Shown: positions 34,826 through 47,438, counted from the stretch's first letter. The stretch: DNA of 64,000 nucleotides from CADEFX01 sp050260355 (GCA_050260355.1 JBLNBZ010000063.1:1-64000); one strand, 5' to 3'. Notes: generated by a model from the sequence alone, not told the origin. Made by a program: numbers and translations.

Positions 34826-36598
34826 ATGGCTGAATTTCTTGCCCACAACCTGGCGCCGATCATGTTCGCGTCGCTGGTTGTGTTTCTGCTGCTAGGCTAT
34901 CCGGTCGCCTTCTCGCTCGCTGCATGCGGGCTTTTTTACTTCTTCATCGGCGTCGAGCTGGCGCCGCTCTCCCACGGCACCATCACGCTGGACTGGCCGC
35001 TTCTGCAAGCGCTGCCCGAGCGCATCTACGGCGTGATGAACAACGAGGTGCTGTTGGCGGTCCCGTTCTTCACGTTCATGGGCCTCATTCTCGAACGCTC
35101 TGGGATGGCGGAGGACCTTCTCGACACCATCGGGCAACTGTTCGGCACCGCGCGCGGGGGTCTCGCCTACGCCGTCGTGTTCGTCGGCGCGCTGCTCGCC
35201 GCAACGACCGGGGTCGTCGCGGCGTCCGTCATCTCGATGGGGTTGATCTCCCTGCCGATCATGCTGCGGTACGGGTATGACCGCCGCCTCGCCTCGGGCG
35301 TGATCGCGGCCTCCGGAACGCTCGCACAGATCATCCCGCCATCGCTTGTTCTGATCGTGCTCGCCGATCAGTTGTCGACCGATGTGGGCTCGATGTACGA
35401 GGGCGCGTTCGTACCGGGCATCGTGCTTGCCGGCCTCTATGCCGGATGGATCTTCCTCCGGTCGATGATCTCGCCGGACGCGGCGCCTGGCCTGCCTGTC
35501 GAAGCCATCGGCTATCGCGAGGAGAGCGGCCGGCGCGGCCTCATTTCTCTGGCGATACTGACGGTAGTTTCAGGCCTCGTCGGCTACGCGGCGTTGCGGG
35601 AGACGAATGTCAAGAACGGGGCCGACTTCGTCATCCTCGCCATGTCGGTAGGCGTTGCGTTCTCGTTCGCGGTGGCGGTGGTCAATTGGCTCCTCTACAA
35701 GCTGGTCGGCTACCGGTTTCTCTCCAAGCTGGCGCAGCAGGTGACGTTCGTGATGGTGCCGCCGCTCGCGCTGATCTTCCTGGTGCTCGGGACCATCTTC
35801 ATCGGCGTCGCCACCCCGACGGAAGGCGGAGCGATGGGTGCAACGGGCGCGCTGATCCTGGCCGCCTTCAAGCGCATCCTGGATCGCAATCCGGCGCGCT
35901 TCAACTGGAGCATCGTGCTTCAAGCCACGGAAAGCACCGCGAAGCTCTCCGCCTTCGTCATCTTCATCCTCATCGGGGCCCGCATCTTCTCGCTGTCCTT
36001 CTATGGCGTGAACGGCCACGTATGGGTCGAGGATCACCTGCGATCGCTGCCGGGGGGGCTCTACGGCTTTCTCCTGATCGTGAACTTCGCGGTCTTCCTG
36101 CTTGCCTTCTTCCTGGACTTCTTCGAGATCGCCTTCATCGTCATTCCACTGCTGAAGCCGGCGGTCGAGTATCTGTTCACCCACGATCTGCAGGCGCTCG
36201 AGATTGCCAAGAGCTTCAATCTCGACATCAGCTCGCCGGAGGACGTGACAAAGGCCATGATGGTGTGGTTCGGCGTGATGCTCGGCGTCAACATGCAGAC
36301 GAGCTTCATGCATCCGCCGTTCGGGTTTGCCCTCTTCTACCTGCGCTCCGTGGCGCCGCGGAACCGCTATGTCGATCGGGTCACGGGCAAGTGGATCGAG
36401 GGCGTGTCGACGGGGCAGATCTACTGGGGTGCGATCCCGTTCGTCGTCATCCAGTGCTTCATGGTGGCGTTGGTGATGCTGGTGCCGGCAATGGTCATCA
36501 CCAAGAAGCCGGAGCGCCAGGCGATTGATCCGACCAAGATCGAGCTGAACCTGCCGAAGATCGAGATGCCGAGTCTCAACCTCCCAGGCCAGCAGTAG
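34826..36598 (+). CDS. TRAP transporter large permease (DctM)
   Basis: A 590-residue inner-membrane carrier of the DctM/ion-transporter superfamily, with about 12 hydrophobic segments; sodium-driven uptake of organic anions is expected. Conserved segments are FFTFMGLILERSGMAEDLL, GALLAATTGVVAASVISMGL, GTLAQIIPPSLVLIVLADQ and TPTEGGAMGATGALILA. It is longer than most DctM proteins (about 430 residues) because of inserts in the middle, a form seen in the mannitol/chloroaromatic TRAP group. It closes the dctQM pair and converges with the DctP receptor genes. Confidence 0.88.
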   Translation: MAEFLAHNLAPIMFASLVVFLLLGYPVAFSLAACGLFYFFIGVELAPLSHGTITLDWPLLQALPERIYGVMNNEVLLAVPFFTFMGLILERSGMAEDLLDTIGQLFGTARGGLAYAVVFVGALLAATTGVVAASVISMGLISLPIMLRYGYDRRLASGVIAASGTLAQIIPPSLVLIVLADQLSTDVGSMYEGAFVPGIVLAGLYAGWIFLRSMISPDAAPGLPVEAIGYREESGRRGLISLAILTVVSGLVGYAALRETNVKNGADFVILAMSVGVAFSFAVAVVNWLLYKLVGYRFLSKLAQQVTFVMVPPLALIFLVLGTIFIGVATPTEGGAMGATGALILAAFKRILDRNPARFNWSIVLQATESTAKLSAFVIFILIGARIFSLSFYGVNGHVWVEDHLRSLPGGLYGFLLIVNFAVFLLAFFLDFFEIAFIVIPLLKPAVEYLFTHDLQALEIAKSFNLDISSPEDVTKAMMVWFGVMLGVNMQTSFMHPPFGFALFYLRSVAPRNRYVDRVTGKWIEGVSTGQIYWGAIPFVVIQCFMVALVMLVPAMVITKKPERQAIDPTKIELNLPKIEMPSLNLPGQQ

Positions 36599-36599
36599 C

Positions 36600-36637
36600 G
36601 CAAAAAAGAAGACGGCCTCGCGCGTGAGCGCGGGGCC
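36600..36637 (-). terminator. Rho-independent terminator for the DctP genes
   Basis: Read on the minus strand, a 10-bp stem with one G-U pair (36628-36637 with 36614-36623) and a 4-nt GTGA-type loop is followed by a T-rich tail (plus-strand CAAAAAAG at 36601). It lies 20 bases beyond the stop of the first DctP gene and can also block readthrough from DctM. Confidence 0.75.
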
Positions 36638-36657
36638 GCCCTGCAGGAAGCGCGAAG

Positions 36658-37764
<1,107 letters not shown>

Positions 37765-37990
37765 TGATTGGGAACCTCCCTAGTGGTTGCAATGGTCCAG
37801 GCCGAGCGGCCCAAACGAGCGTGCAGGCATCCTTTTCTTGATTGATTGTTCGAAGCCTGACCCGCAGCGACATTACGCGGTCGCAATCCGCGCAACAATA
37901 TTCTCGCACGTGCGAGAGCGCCGGCGGCAGCGGGCGAAGTGAAATGGGAAATCGCAGGTCCTGGGAATGCGAATCGCCCGGCCCAGAAAT

Positions 37991-38025
37991 GCAATGGCCC
38001 CGACCGGTCGGGCCAGGGCCATTGC
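37991..38025 (-). terminator. Hairpin between the two DctP genes
   Basis: A 10-bp perfect stem GCAATGGCCC (37991-38000) with GGGCCATTGC (38016-38025), with a further self-complementary loop, lies just downstream of DctP paralogue 2 on the minus strand; ATTTCT follows. It is probably a terminator or attenuating structure between the paralogues, so the two may be differently expressed. Confidence 0.5.
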
Positions 38026-38053
38026 CAGCGTCAATCGATTTGGCGCTTAAACC

Positions 38054-39175
38054 TCAGGTCGACTTGTTGAGCGTCCTCGACATGAAGGCGTCGAAGCCCA
38101 GCTCGCACACCTGCCACCAGAGATATTCCTCCTTCCGGAAGCCGACCCACTGGTCGTAGATCTTCTTGAAGTTGGCATTTCTGGACGCAGTCTCGGCGTA
38201 GACCTCGTTCGCGGCCCGGTAGCAAGCTTCCATCGTCTCGGTTGTGAAGGGCTTGAGCTGCACGCCGGCGGCCAGCAGCCGCTTGATCGCCGCCGGGTTC
38301 TTCACGTCGTAGCTGGCCATCATCGCCTCGTCTGCACGGGAGGCGGCCGCCGTCACCATAGCCTTGTAGTGCTTCGGCAGCTCGTTCCACTTGGCGATGT
38401 TGAAGTAGAATTGGAGCTGCGCGCTGCCCTCCCACCAGCCGGGATAGTAGTAGTACTTGGCGACCTTGCCGAAGCCGAGCTTCTCGTCGTCATAGGGACC
38501 GACCCACTCGGCGGCGTCGATCGTGCCCTTCTCCAGGGCCTGATAGATTTCACCGCCCGCGATCTGCTGCGGCACCGTGCCGAGCTTCTGCAGGACGCGT
38601 CCGGCCATGCCGGCGATGCGGAACTTGAGACCCTTCAGGTCCGCGGGCGACTTGATCTCCTTGTTGAACCAGCCGCCCATCTGCGCGCCGGTGTTGCCAC
38701 CCTGGAGGGCGTAAATGTTGTGCTTGGCGTAGAACTCGTTCATCAGCGCCTCGCCGCCGCCCTCGAACCACCATGCGTTCTGCATGCGGCGATTGAGCCC
38801 GAACGGAATCGTGGTCGCGAAGGCGAACGTCTCGTCCTTGCCGAAGTAGTAGTAGGGCGCGGTGTGACACACCTCGACGGTGCCGTTCGTGACGGCGTCC
38901 GCGGCCTGCAGGCCCGGAACGAGCTCGCCTGCGGCAAAGACCGAGATCTGGAACTTGTTGTCCGTCATCTCGGCCAGCGACTTGGAGAAGACCTCGGCCG
39001 CGCCGAAAATCGTGTCGAGCGACTTGGGAAAGCTCGATGTGCAACGCCACTTGATTTCCGGCATCGACTGCGCGATCGCCGGAGCCGCAACCGCCGTCGC
39101 AGCCGTGCCCACAGCAGCCGTACCGGCGCCGCGCATAAAGCTCCGTCGACTGAATTTCTTCTCACGTGACTTCAT
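38054..39175 (-). CDS. TRAP transporter receptor DctP, paralogue 2 (Tat-exported)
   Basis: A 373-residue periplasmic receptor. A Tat signal with SRRSFMRGAG opens it, then a hydrophobic segment and AIAQS. The mature part repeats the same family pattern as paralogue 1: SMPEIKWRCTSSFPKSLDT, FAAGELVPGLQAADAVTNGT and DAAEWVGPYDDEKLGFGKVA. Both share SFPKSLDT and YYYYPGWWEGSA. Small insertions and changed binding-cleft residues (for instance PYYYFGKDETFAFATT against SYYYWGKDPTFTFGTS) could give different ligands. It precedes paralogue 1 in the same direction with 289 bases between. Confidence 0.87.
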   Translation of the reverse strand: MKSREKKFSRRSFMRGAGTAAVGTAATAVAAPAIAQSMPEIKWRCTSSFPKSLDTIFGAAEVFSKSLAEMTDNKFQISVFAAGELVPGLQAADAVTNGTVEVCHTAPYYYFGKDETFAFATTIPFGLNRRMQNAWWFEGGGEALMNEFYAKHNIYALQGGNTGAQMGGWFNKEIKSPADLKGLKFRIAGMAGRVLQKLGTVPQQIAGGEIYQALEKGTIDAAEWVGPYDDEKLGFGKVAKYYYYPGWWEGSAQLQFYFNIAKWNELPKHYKAMVTAAASRADEAMMASYDVKNPAAIKRLLAAGVQLKPFTTETMEACYRAANEVYAETASRNANFKKIYDQWVGFRKEEYLWWQVCELGFDAFMSRTLNKST

Positions 39176-39392
39176 GGATTGTCCGCTCCTTCGGGGTTCG
39201 CTCCATCGGAGTCTGAGGCGGCGCGTGTGCGCCGCGGCATCGAGCCGCCACAAACGCTCTGAGCGCAGAAGGATTTGTGCCACTGCGCCCGAGTCACGAT
39301 GAGCCCCGGACCCGCAATTGGGGGTCCTTAGCAGCAGGCCGGAGGCGAGTCTATTGGCATTTCGCAGCCCCTTTTGGGGGGTGCCGAGGGCG

Positions 39393-41030
<1,638 letters not shown>

Positions 41031-41132
41031 TTCCGCGTTTTCTCCCGTTTGTTTGCCCCAGCCTAAACTTGGCCTTAGGGTGCCGCCAAGCGGCATCGAC
41101 CGCGAGCCACAATTGAAACCGAGGAGCCCACG

Positions 41133-43241
41133 ATGGCCGGTGTCAAATATGAGACACGGGGTGAGATCGCCGTCCTGACACTCTCCAACCCGCCGGTGAA
41201 TGCGCTGGCGCATGGCGTGCGCGAAGGGCTGCAGAGCGCGATCGCCAAGGCCAACGCCGATGCGAGCATCAAGGCGATCGTTGTCACGGGCGAGGGGCGG
41301 GCGTTCTCGGCCGGCGCTGACATCACCGAGTTCCGGTCGGGCCCCAAGCCGCCGGCGCTGGGCGAGGTGATCAACAGGCTGGAGGCATCCGAGAAACCGG
41401 TGGTTGCGGCCCTCAACGGGCTGGCGCTCGGCGGCGGGCTGGAGGTGGCGCTCGGCTGTCACTATCGCGTGGCGGCAAGGTCGGTGACGCAGCTCGGCCT
41501 GCCGGAGGTGAAGATCGGCATCCTGCCGGGTGCCGGCGGCACCCAGCGCCTGCCACGCATCGTCGGCGTGGAGGCCGCGCTCGACATGATCGTGTCCGGC
41601 AATCCTGTCAGCGCGGAGACGGGCGCCAAGTCGGGCCTCATCGACCGGGTCGTGGATGCAGATGTAGTGGGCGCGGCGATCGCGTTCGCCAAGGAGCTGG
41701 TTGCATCCGGAAAAGGCGCACGGCGCGCGAGCGAGAGGGCGATCGAGGCGAGCTCGGTGCCGGCGGGGGTGTTCGAGCGCAAACGCGCATCGCTCGGCCG
41801 GCATCCGTCGGGCCCTATGGCGCCCAAGAACTGCATCGCGGCCGTGGAGGCATCGACCGACAGGCCTTTCGCCGAAGGATTGAAGCGGGAGCGTGAGCTG
41901 TTCTCCGAGCTTGCCGGCGGCCCCTACGCGCGGGCACTGCAGTACGCGTTCTTCGCCGAGCGGCAGGCGGCCAACATCCCCGACATCGGCGCGGACGTGA
42001 AGCCGCGCGATGTCAGAAGCGTCGGGATCGTCGGCGCCGGCACCATGGGCACGGGCATTGCGCTCGCGGTGTTGAACGGGGGCTTGCCGGTGACGGTGGT
42101 GGAGACGGAGCAGACGGCGCTGGATAGGGGTGCTGCCCGCATCCGTGAGACGATCGAGAGCAACGTGCAGCGCGGGCGCATCTCGGCCGAGGAAGGCAGG
42201 AAGCGTATCGGCAACCTAAAGACCAGCCTCAAGCTCGAGGACCTGGCCGGTGCCGATCTCATCATCGAGGCGGTGTTCGAGAACCTGGCGCTGAAGAAGG
42301 AGGTGTTCGGCAAGCTCGACCGCATCGCCAAGCCCGGCGCGGTGCTGGCAACCAACACCTCGACGCTCGATGTCGACGCCATTGCCGCCGCCACGAAACG
42401 GCCGGGCGACGTGCTCGGCATGCACTTCTTCTCGCCGGCCAATATCATGCGGCTGCTCGAGGTGGTGCGCGGCAAGGCCACCGCCAAGGATACGCTGGCG
42501 ACGGCCATGGCCGTGGCGAAGCGGATCGGCAAGGTGGGCGTCGTCTCCGGCGTGTGCTTCGGCTTCATCGGCAACCGCATGCTCGAGGCCTACCTCGAGG
42601 AGGTGCAGGCGATGCTGCTCGAGGGCGCCACACCCAGCGAGATCGACGGTGCGCTCGAGAGCTGGGGTCTCGCCATGGGGCCCAATGCGATGATGGATCT
42701 TGCCGGACTCGATGTCGGCTATCGCATCCGCCAGGAGCATGAGCTCTCGGACGAGCGGCGGCGCCTCTACCGCGCGACGGACGCGCTGGTCGAGATGGGC
42801 CGGCACGGACAAAAGACAGGCGCGGGCTATTACAAGTACGGCAGCGACCGCAAGCGTCAGGCCGATCCCGAGGTCGAGGCGCTGATCGCCAAGGAGGCAG
42901 CCGCCCAGGGCGTGGCCCAGAACAAGCCTCGAGCCGACGAGATCGTCGAGCGCTGCCTGCTGCGCCTCATCAACGAGGGCGCCAACGTGCTCGACGAAGG
43001 CATTGCGCTGCGCGCCTCCGATATCGATACGATCTATCTGACCGGCTATGGATTTCCCGGCTGGCGCGGCGGACCGATGTGGCAGGCCGACAACGTGATC
43101 GGCCTGAAGGACGTGGCCGCAAAGGTGCGGGGCTACGAGGCACGCTACGGCAAGCGCTGGGCGCTCGCTGCGCTGCTCGATCGGCTGGCCAGCTCCGGTG
43201 GCAAGCTCGCCGAAGCGGGTGCGGGCAAGGCCAAGGGCTAG
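41133..43241 (+). CDS. Multifunctional enoyl-CoA hydratase / 3-hydroxyacyl-CoA dehydrogenase
   Basis: A 702-residue fusion for two steps of beta-oxidation. Residues 1-185 are a crotonase domain with GGGLEVALGCHYRVAARSVT and the second glutamate in GLPEVKIGILPGAGGTQRLP. From about residue 295 the NAD-binding domain reads VGIVGAGTMGTGIALAVLNG, followed by the HFFSPANIMRLLEVV helix with the catalytic His, and two C-terminal 3HCDH domains end the chain. This layout is the FadJ/FadB-like alpha subunit; the acyl-CoA acetyltransferase partner is not in this window. It is divergent from the acyl-CoA ligase. Confidence 0.93.
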   Translation: MAGVKYETRGEIAVLTLSNPPVNALAHGVREGLQSAIAKANADASIKAIVVTGEGRAFSAGADITEFRSGPKPPALGEVINRLEASEKPVVAALNGLALGGGLEVALGCHYRVAARSVTQLGLPEVKIGILPGAGGTQRLPRIVGVEAALDMIVSGNPVSAETGAKSGLIDRVVDADVVGAAIAFAKELVASGKGARRASERAIEASSVPAGVFERKRASLGRHPSGPMAPKNCIAAVEASTDRPFAEGLKRERELFSELAGGPYARALQYAFFAERQAANIPDIGADVKPRDVRSVGIVGAGTMGTGIALAVLNGGLPVTVVETEQTALDRGAARIRETIESNVQRGRISAEEGRKRIGNLKTSLKLEDLAGADLIIEAVFENLALKKEVFGKLDRIAKPGAVLATNTSTLDVDAIAAATKRPGDVLGMHFFSPANIMRLLEVVRGKATAKDTLATAMAVAKRIGKVGVVSGVCFGFIGNRMLEAYLEEVQAMLLEGATPSEIDGALESWGLAMGPNAMMDLAGLDVGYRIRQEHELSDERRRLYRATDALVEMGRHGQKTGAGYYKYGSDRKRQADPEVEALIAKEAAAQGVAQNKPRADEIVERCLLRLINEGANVLDEGIALRASDIDTIYLTGYGFPGWRGGPMWQADNVIGLKDVAAKVRGYEARYGKRWALAALLDRLASSGGKLAEAGAGKAKG

Positions 43242-43414
43242 CGTCCCGATGCGCCTCGCCCCGCAACCCAATGTTTGTGCAACCCTGTGCCGGTGCCGGT
43301 TGCGTGACCGGCTGGGTGTTGCTGGCCCCCCGACAGTCCCGTAAGAGAAAATGCCGTAAGACATTGTCGGCCCGCGCTTCGGGACGATCCTGCAAAAAAT
43401 GAGGCAAGACGGTC

Positions 43415-44599
43415 ATGAGCGTTCGCCACGGTCGAGAATTCCTCTCCATCCCGGGCCCGACCACGGTTCCCGACGAGGTGCTGCAGGCCATGCAGCGTCC
43501 GGCCGTCGATATCTATTCGGGCGGCATGGTGGGTCTGACCGACTCGCTGCTCGCCGACATGAAGAAGGTGTTCGCCACCGAGGGGCGGACCTACATCTAC
43601 GCCGCCAATGGTCACGGCGGGTGGGAGGCGGCCTTCACCAACGTGCTGTCGCGGGGCGACAAGGTGCTGGTGCTGGAGAGCGGCCGGTTTGCCATCGGCT
43701 GGGGCGAGATGGCGCGGATGATGGGCGTGGAGATCGAGGTTCTTCCCGGCGATCAGCGCAAGGCGGTGGTGCCGGCGGCCGTGGAGGAGCGCCTCAGGGC
43801 CGACAAGGGGCACACCATCAAGGCCATCATGGTGGTGCAAATCGATACGGCGTCCGGCGTCGTCAACGACATTGCGGCCGTGCGCGCGGCGATCGATGCC
43901 GCCAAGCATCCGGCGCTGCTGATGGTCGATACGGTCGCCTCGCTCGGCACCATGCCGTTCGAGATGGACCGCTGGGGCGTTGACGTCGCCATGTGCGGGT
44001 CGCAGAAGGGGCTCATGACGCCGCCGGGACTGGCCTTCGTCGCCGCCAGCGACAAGGCCCAGGCCGCCCACAAGAGCGCGGGCCTCAGGACCATGTACTG
44101 GGACTGGACGTTCCGGCAGGGTGAAGAGCACTACATGAAGTACTGCGGCACGCCGCCCGAGCATCTGCTGTTCGGACTGCGCAAGGCGCTCGACATCCTG
44201 TTCGCGGAAGGCATGGAGAACGCCTTCAAGCGACATGCGCTGCTGGCGCAAGCCGTGCACCGCGCCGTCGACAAGTGGGCCGAGGGTCAGGTGCTGGCCT
44301 TCAACATCATCGAACCCAGCGAGCGCGCCAACTCGGTGACGAACATCCTGGTGCAAGGCCGCGATCCACAGTCGATCCTCGACTATGCTCGCGAGAAATG
44401 CGGCGTGGTCCTTGGCGTCGGCATCGGCGCGCTCACCGGCAAGGCGTTCCGCATTGCGCACATGGGCCACGTCAATGCGCCCATGGTCATCGGGACGCTG
44501 GGAGCGGTGGAGATGGCGCTGAAGGCGCTCGCCATTCCGCATGGCTCAGGCGGCGTGCAGGCCGCCGTCGACTTCCTCGCCGCCAAGGTGGAGGCATGA
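43415..44599 (+). CDS. Class V aminotransferase (serine/alanine-glyoxylate type)
   Basis: A 394-residue PLP enzyme. It opens with FLSIPGPTTVPDEVLQAM, binds phosphate in ANGHGGWEAAFTNVLSRGD, and holds PLP by the lysine of MCGSQKGLMTPPGLAF; the cofactor Asp lies in LLMVDTVASLG. This is the pattern of alanine-glyoxylate and serine-glyoxylate aminotransferases, including those of the serine cycle (SgaA) and photorespiration-like routes. Which amino donor it uses is not decided by sequence. An alpha/beta hydrolase follows after 27 bases, probably in the same transcript. Confidence 0.88.
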   Translation: MSVRHGREFLSIPGPTTVPDEVLQAMQRPAVDIYSGGMVGLTDSLLADMKKVFATEGRTYIYAANGHGGWEAAFTNVLSRGDKVLVLESGRFAIGWGEMARMMGVEIEVLPGDQRKAVVPAAVEERLRADKGHTIKAIMVVQIDTASGVVNDIAAVRAAIDAAKHPALLMVDTVASLGTMPFEMDRWGVDVAMCGSQKGLMTPPGLAFVAASDKAQAAHKSAGLRTMYWDWTFRQGEEHYMKYCGTPPEHLLFGLRKALDILFAEGMENAFKRHALLAQAVHRAVDKWAEGQVLAFNIIEPSERANSVTNILVQGRDPQSILDYAREKCGVVLGVGIGALTGKAFRIAHMGHVNAPMVIGTLGAVEMALKALAIPHGSGGVQAAVDFLAAKVEA

Positions 44600-44626
44600 T
44601 CCTGCGGAGCAAAGGAGGGCTGGCAC

Positions 44627-45505
44627 ATGCAGATCGACTGGACCGGCCGCACCATCGAGACCTCCGAGCTGTCGATCAACTACGCGCGCGCCGGAAGCGG
44701 CGCGCCGGTGGTCTTCCTGCATGGGTGGCCGGAGTTCAACCGGACCTGGCTCCATAACCTGCCGGTGCTCGCGGATCACTTCGACTGCATCGCGCCGGAT
44801 TTGCGCGGCTTCGGCCGTACCGTCTCGAAGGTGCCGCGGCCCGACAGCGGGACGCCGCCGCAGCTTCTGGCGGCCGACCTGCGCGACTTTGCCGATGCGC
44901 TGAAGCTCGATCGCTTCGCCATCGTCTCGCACGACGTCGGATCGTTCGTGGCGCAGCAATTCGCGCTCGCCTATCCGCAACGCGTCTCGGCCCTGTTCTT
45001 CTTCAACTGCGGCTATCCCGGCATCGGCCGGCGCTGGGGCGACTACCGGCATTTTCCCGAAACCTGGTACCAGCAGTTTCACCAAAAGAGCTTTACCGCC
45101 GCGCTGGTCGGATCATCGCGCGAGGCGGCGCGCATCTACTTCCGCCATTTCCTCACGCACTGGTCGCACCAAAAGCAGGCGTTCGAGCCTTATCTGGAGG
45201 AGTGGGTCGACAACTTTCTTCTGCCCGGCAACCTGCAGGGCGGGTTCGACTGGTATGTCGGCGTGGCGCGCTTCCGCAGCCGCATGATGCAGGGCGAAAC
45301 GCTGAGCATGCCCAAGATCGGCGCGCCGGCGCACTTCCTGTGGGGCGCTCACGACCCTGTGCTGCGCTTCGACTTTGCCGACAAGCTCGGGGACTACTTC
45401 GAGACGTTCACGCTCGAGAAGGCGGAGGAGGCCGGCCACTTCGTCCACTTCGAGGTGCCCGATCTCGCCAACCAGCGCATGCTCGAGTTCCTGGGGCAGG
45501 CGTAG
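44627..45505 (+). CDS. Alpha/beta hydrolase (epoxide hydrolase / haloalkanoate dehalogenase branch)
   Basis: A 292-residue alpha/beta-hydrolase-fold enzyme with an aspartate nucleophile in SHDVGSFVA in place of the serine elbow, HGWPEFNRTW forming the oxyanion region, and the catalytic histidine in EEAGHFVHFEVP. Such Asp-nucleophile enzymes hydrolyse epoxides or carbon-halogen bonds. The lid between residues 130 and 210 is rich in aromatic residues (WYQQFHQKSF...YFRHFLTHW), favouring a small, hydrophobic substrate. It is paired with the upstream aminotransferase (27 bases), and converges with the crotonase gene. Confidence 0.85.
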   Translation: MQIDWTGRTIETSELSINYARAGSGAPVVFLHGWPEFNRTWLHNLPVLADHFDCIAPDLRGFGRTVSKVPRPDSGTPPQLLAADLRDFADALKLDRFAIVSHDVGSFVAQQFALAYPQRVSALFFFNCGYPGIGRRWGDYRHFPETWYQQFHQKSFTAALVGSSREAARIYFRHFLTHWSHQKQAFEPYLEEWVDNFLLPGNLQGGFDWYVGVARFRSRMMQGETLSMPKIGAPAHFLWGAHDPVLRFDFADKLGDYFETFTLEKAEEAGHFVHFEVPDLANQRMLEFLGQA

Positions 45506-45544
45506 TCCGCCTACCTGCGGCGACAAGCGACCCGGGCGACGCGC

Positions 45545-46342
45545 TCAGCGGCCTTTGAAAACCGGCTTACGCTTTTCCAGGAAGGCGCGCGTGCCCTCGA
45601 TGAAGTCCTCGCTCTGGAAGCAGGCGTCGACCAGCTTGTCGAGCGCGGCCATATCGGCGTTCTCCGGATGCGCCACCATCTCATCGACGGACACCTTGGC
45701 TGCCTTGATCGACAGCGGTGCGTTCGCTGCGATCTCGGAGGCGAGCTTGATGGTTTCGGCTCTGAGCTGCGCCTTCGGCACCACGCGGTTCACAAGCCCC
45801 ATGCCCAGCGCCTCGTCGGCGGGATAGCGCCGGCCTGTGAACAGCATCTCCTTGACCCTGGCCGGGGAGACGACCGCCAGCATGGGCTTGATCCAGCGTG
45901 GATTGTAGCCGACCGACAGCTTGGAGGAGGGGACGGAGAACAGGGCATCGTCGGCAGCCCAGCGCAGATCGCAGCAGATGGCGAGCTCGCATCCGCCGCC
46001 GAAGCAGTAGCCGTGCACCATGGCAATGGTTGGCTTGGCCGCCCGCGCCAGGGTGTCGAAGGCCCGGTGATTGATCTCGTCGTAGCGCTTGGATTCCTCG
46101 CCCGTGCGGTTGTGGCCGAACTCAGAGATGTCGGCGCCGGCCGAGAAGGCCTTGTCGCCGGCGCCGGTCAGGATGATCACGCGCACGTCAGGGTCGGCCT
46201 CGGCCTCGCGGACGAGCCCGGGCAGGGCCTCCCACATGTCCCGGGTATAGGCGTTGAGGCGGGCGGGATTGTCCGCGACGATCCAACGGATGCCGGCTTC
46301 TGTCTCGGTCCGCAGCCGGGCCGGCAGTCCTTCACTGGGCAT
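45545..46342 (-). CDS. Enoyl-CoA hydratase/isomerase family protein
   Basis: A 265-residue crotonase. The oxyanion-hole segment GYCFGGGCELAICCDLRWAA keeps the first catalytic glutamate (CEL). However, where true hydratases have a second glutamate in LPEIKLG, this protein has FSVPSSKLSVGYNPRW, so the second acid is missing. It may therefore be a decarboxylase, dehydrogenase-like lyase or isomerase of the crotonase family rather than a hydratase. The start was set at the ATG 46340-46342, giving MPSEGLPARLRTETEAGI. It is convergent with the hydrolase gene and divergent from cysE. Confidence 0.85.
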   Translation of the reverse strand: MPSEGLPARLRTETEAGIRWIVADNPARLNAYTRDMWEALPGLVREAEADPDVRVIILTGAGDKAFSAGADISEFGHNRTGEESKRYDEINHRAFDTLARAAKPTIAMVHGYCFGGGCELAICCDLRWAADDALFSVPSSKLSVGYNPRWIKPMLAVVSPARVKEMLFTGRRYPADEALGMGLVNRVVPKAQLRAETIKLASEIAANAPLSIKAAKVSVDEMVAHPENADMAALDKLVDACFQSEDFIEGTRAFLEKRKPVFKGR

Positions 46343-46558
46343 GAACTGAACCTCGCTTGTTCTTGGTTGTCCCGGTTCTAGGGCGGAGGGCATCCCGCTG
46401 GCAACCGGCATGACAGGGCGATCGCAGTGCGGCATGCAACATAACAAGGCCATGTGCGGTCCATAAAAAAGGCTTGCATTGACTTACGATCGGGCCCTCG
46501 TTACCTCGATGTCCGGATAGCCGCCTCAGGGCGGTGCGGCAGACCACGGAGCAAGGCG

Positions 46559-47395
46559 ATGGCGATGTCCTCCGCGTCGACGCTCGGCCGGATCGAGATC
46601 TATGATCCCATCTGGCAGGAATTGCGCAGAGAAGCCGAGGAGGTGATGCGCAAGGAGCCCGCGCTCGGCGGCTTCATCTTTGCGACCATCCTCAGTCACG
46701 AGCGGCTGGAAGACGCGATTTGTCACCGTCTGGCCCAACGGCTCAACCATGCCGACATCGACGCGGGTCTCATCGGCCAGGTCTTTGCCGACGTGCTGAA
46801 GGGGCGAACGGAAATCGGCACGTGCTTCCGCGCCGATCTCGCAGCGGTCTACGACCGCGATCCGGCGTGCCACCGCTATATCGAGCCGATGCTCTACTTC
46901 AAGGGCTTCCATGCGCTCGTGACGCATCGCTTTGCGCATGCCTTGTGGCATGACGGACGGCGCGACTTCGCGCTCTACCTGCAGAGCCAGTCGAGCCGCA
47001 TCTTCGGCGTGGATATCCACCCCGCCGCGCGCGTCGGCCGCGGCATCATGCTCGATCATGCCACCGGCATCGTTGTCGGCGAGACGGCCGTGATCGGCGA
47101 CAACTGCTCGCTCCTGCACAGCGTGACGCTGGGCGGCAGTGGCAAGGAGAAGGGCGACGACCGCCATCCCAAGATCGGCGCCAACGTGATGATCGGCGCC
47201 GGCGCCAAGATTCTCGGCAACATCACCGTCGGCAACTGCTGCCGCGTGGCGGCCGGCAGCGTCGTGCTGCACGACGTGCCGCCCGAGACCACGGTCGCGG
47301 GCGTGCCGGCCAGGGTCGTCGGCCCGGCAGGCTGCCCAGAGCCGGCTCGGTCGATGGACCAGCGCCTGGGACCCGACTGCGACTGCGGCGGCTAG
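46559..47395 (+). CDS. cysE: Serine O-acetyltransferase
   Basis: A 278-residue enzyme that acetylates serine to O-acetylserine for cysteine synthesis. The N-terminal helical domain (EIYDPIWQELRREAEEVMRK, LSHRLARRL-like region) precedes a left-handed beta-helix made of hexapeptide repeats with DIHPAARVGRGIMLDHATG and VVGETAVIGDNCSLLHSVTL. The HPKIGANVMIGAGAKILGNI segment completes it. A C-terminal tail after AGVPARVVG is short. The DUF3126 gene follows, the usual rhizobial neighbour. Confidence 0.95.
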   Translation: MAMSSASTLGRIEIYDPIWQELRREAEEVMRKEPALGGFIFATILSHERLEDAICHRLAQRLNHADIDAGLIGQVFADVLKGRTEIGTCFRADLAAVYDRDPACHRYIEPMLYFKGFHALVTHRFAHALWHDGRRDFALYLQSQSSRIFGVDIHPAARVGRGIMLDHATGIVVGETAVIGDNCSLLHSVTLGGSGKEKGDDRHPKIGANVMIGAGAKILGNITVGNCCRVAAGSVVLHDVPPETTVAGVPARVVGPAGCPEPARSMDQRLGPDCDCGG

Positions 47396-47438
47396 CCGAC
47401 TGCCGCAGCGGCACGACAAAGGCCATCAACCGGAGAAC

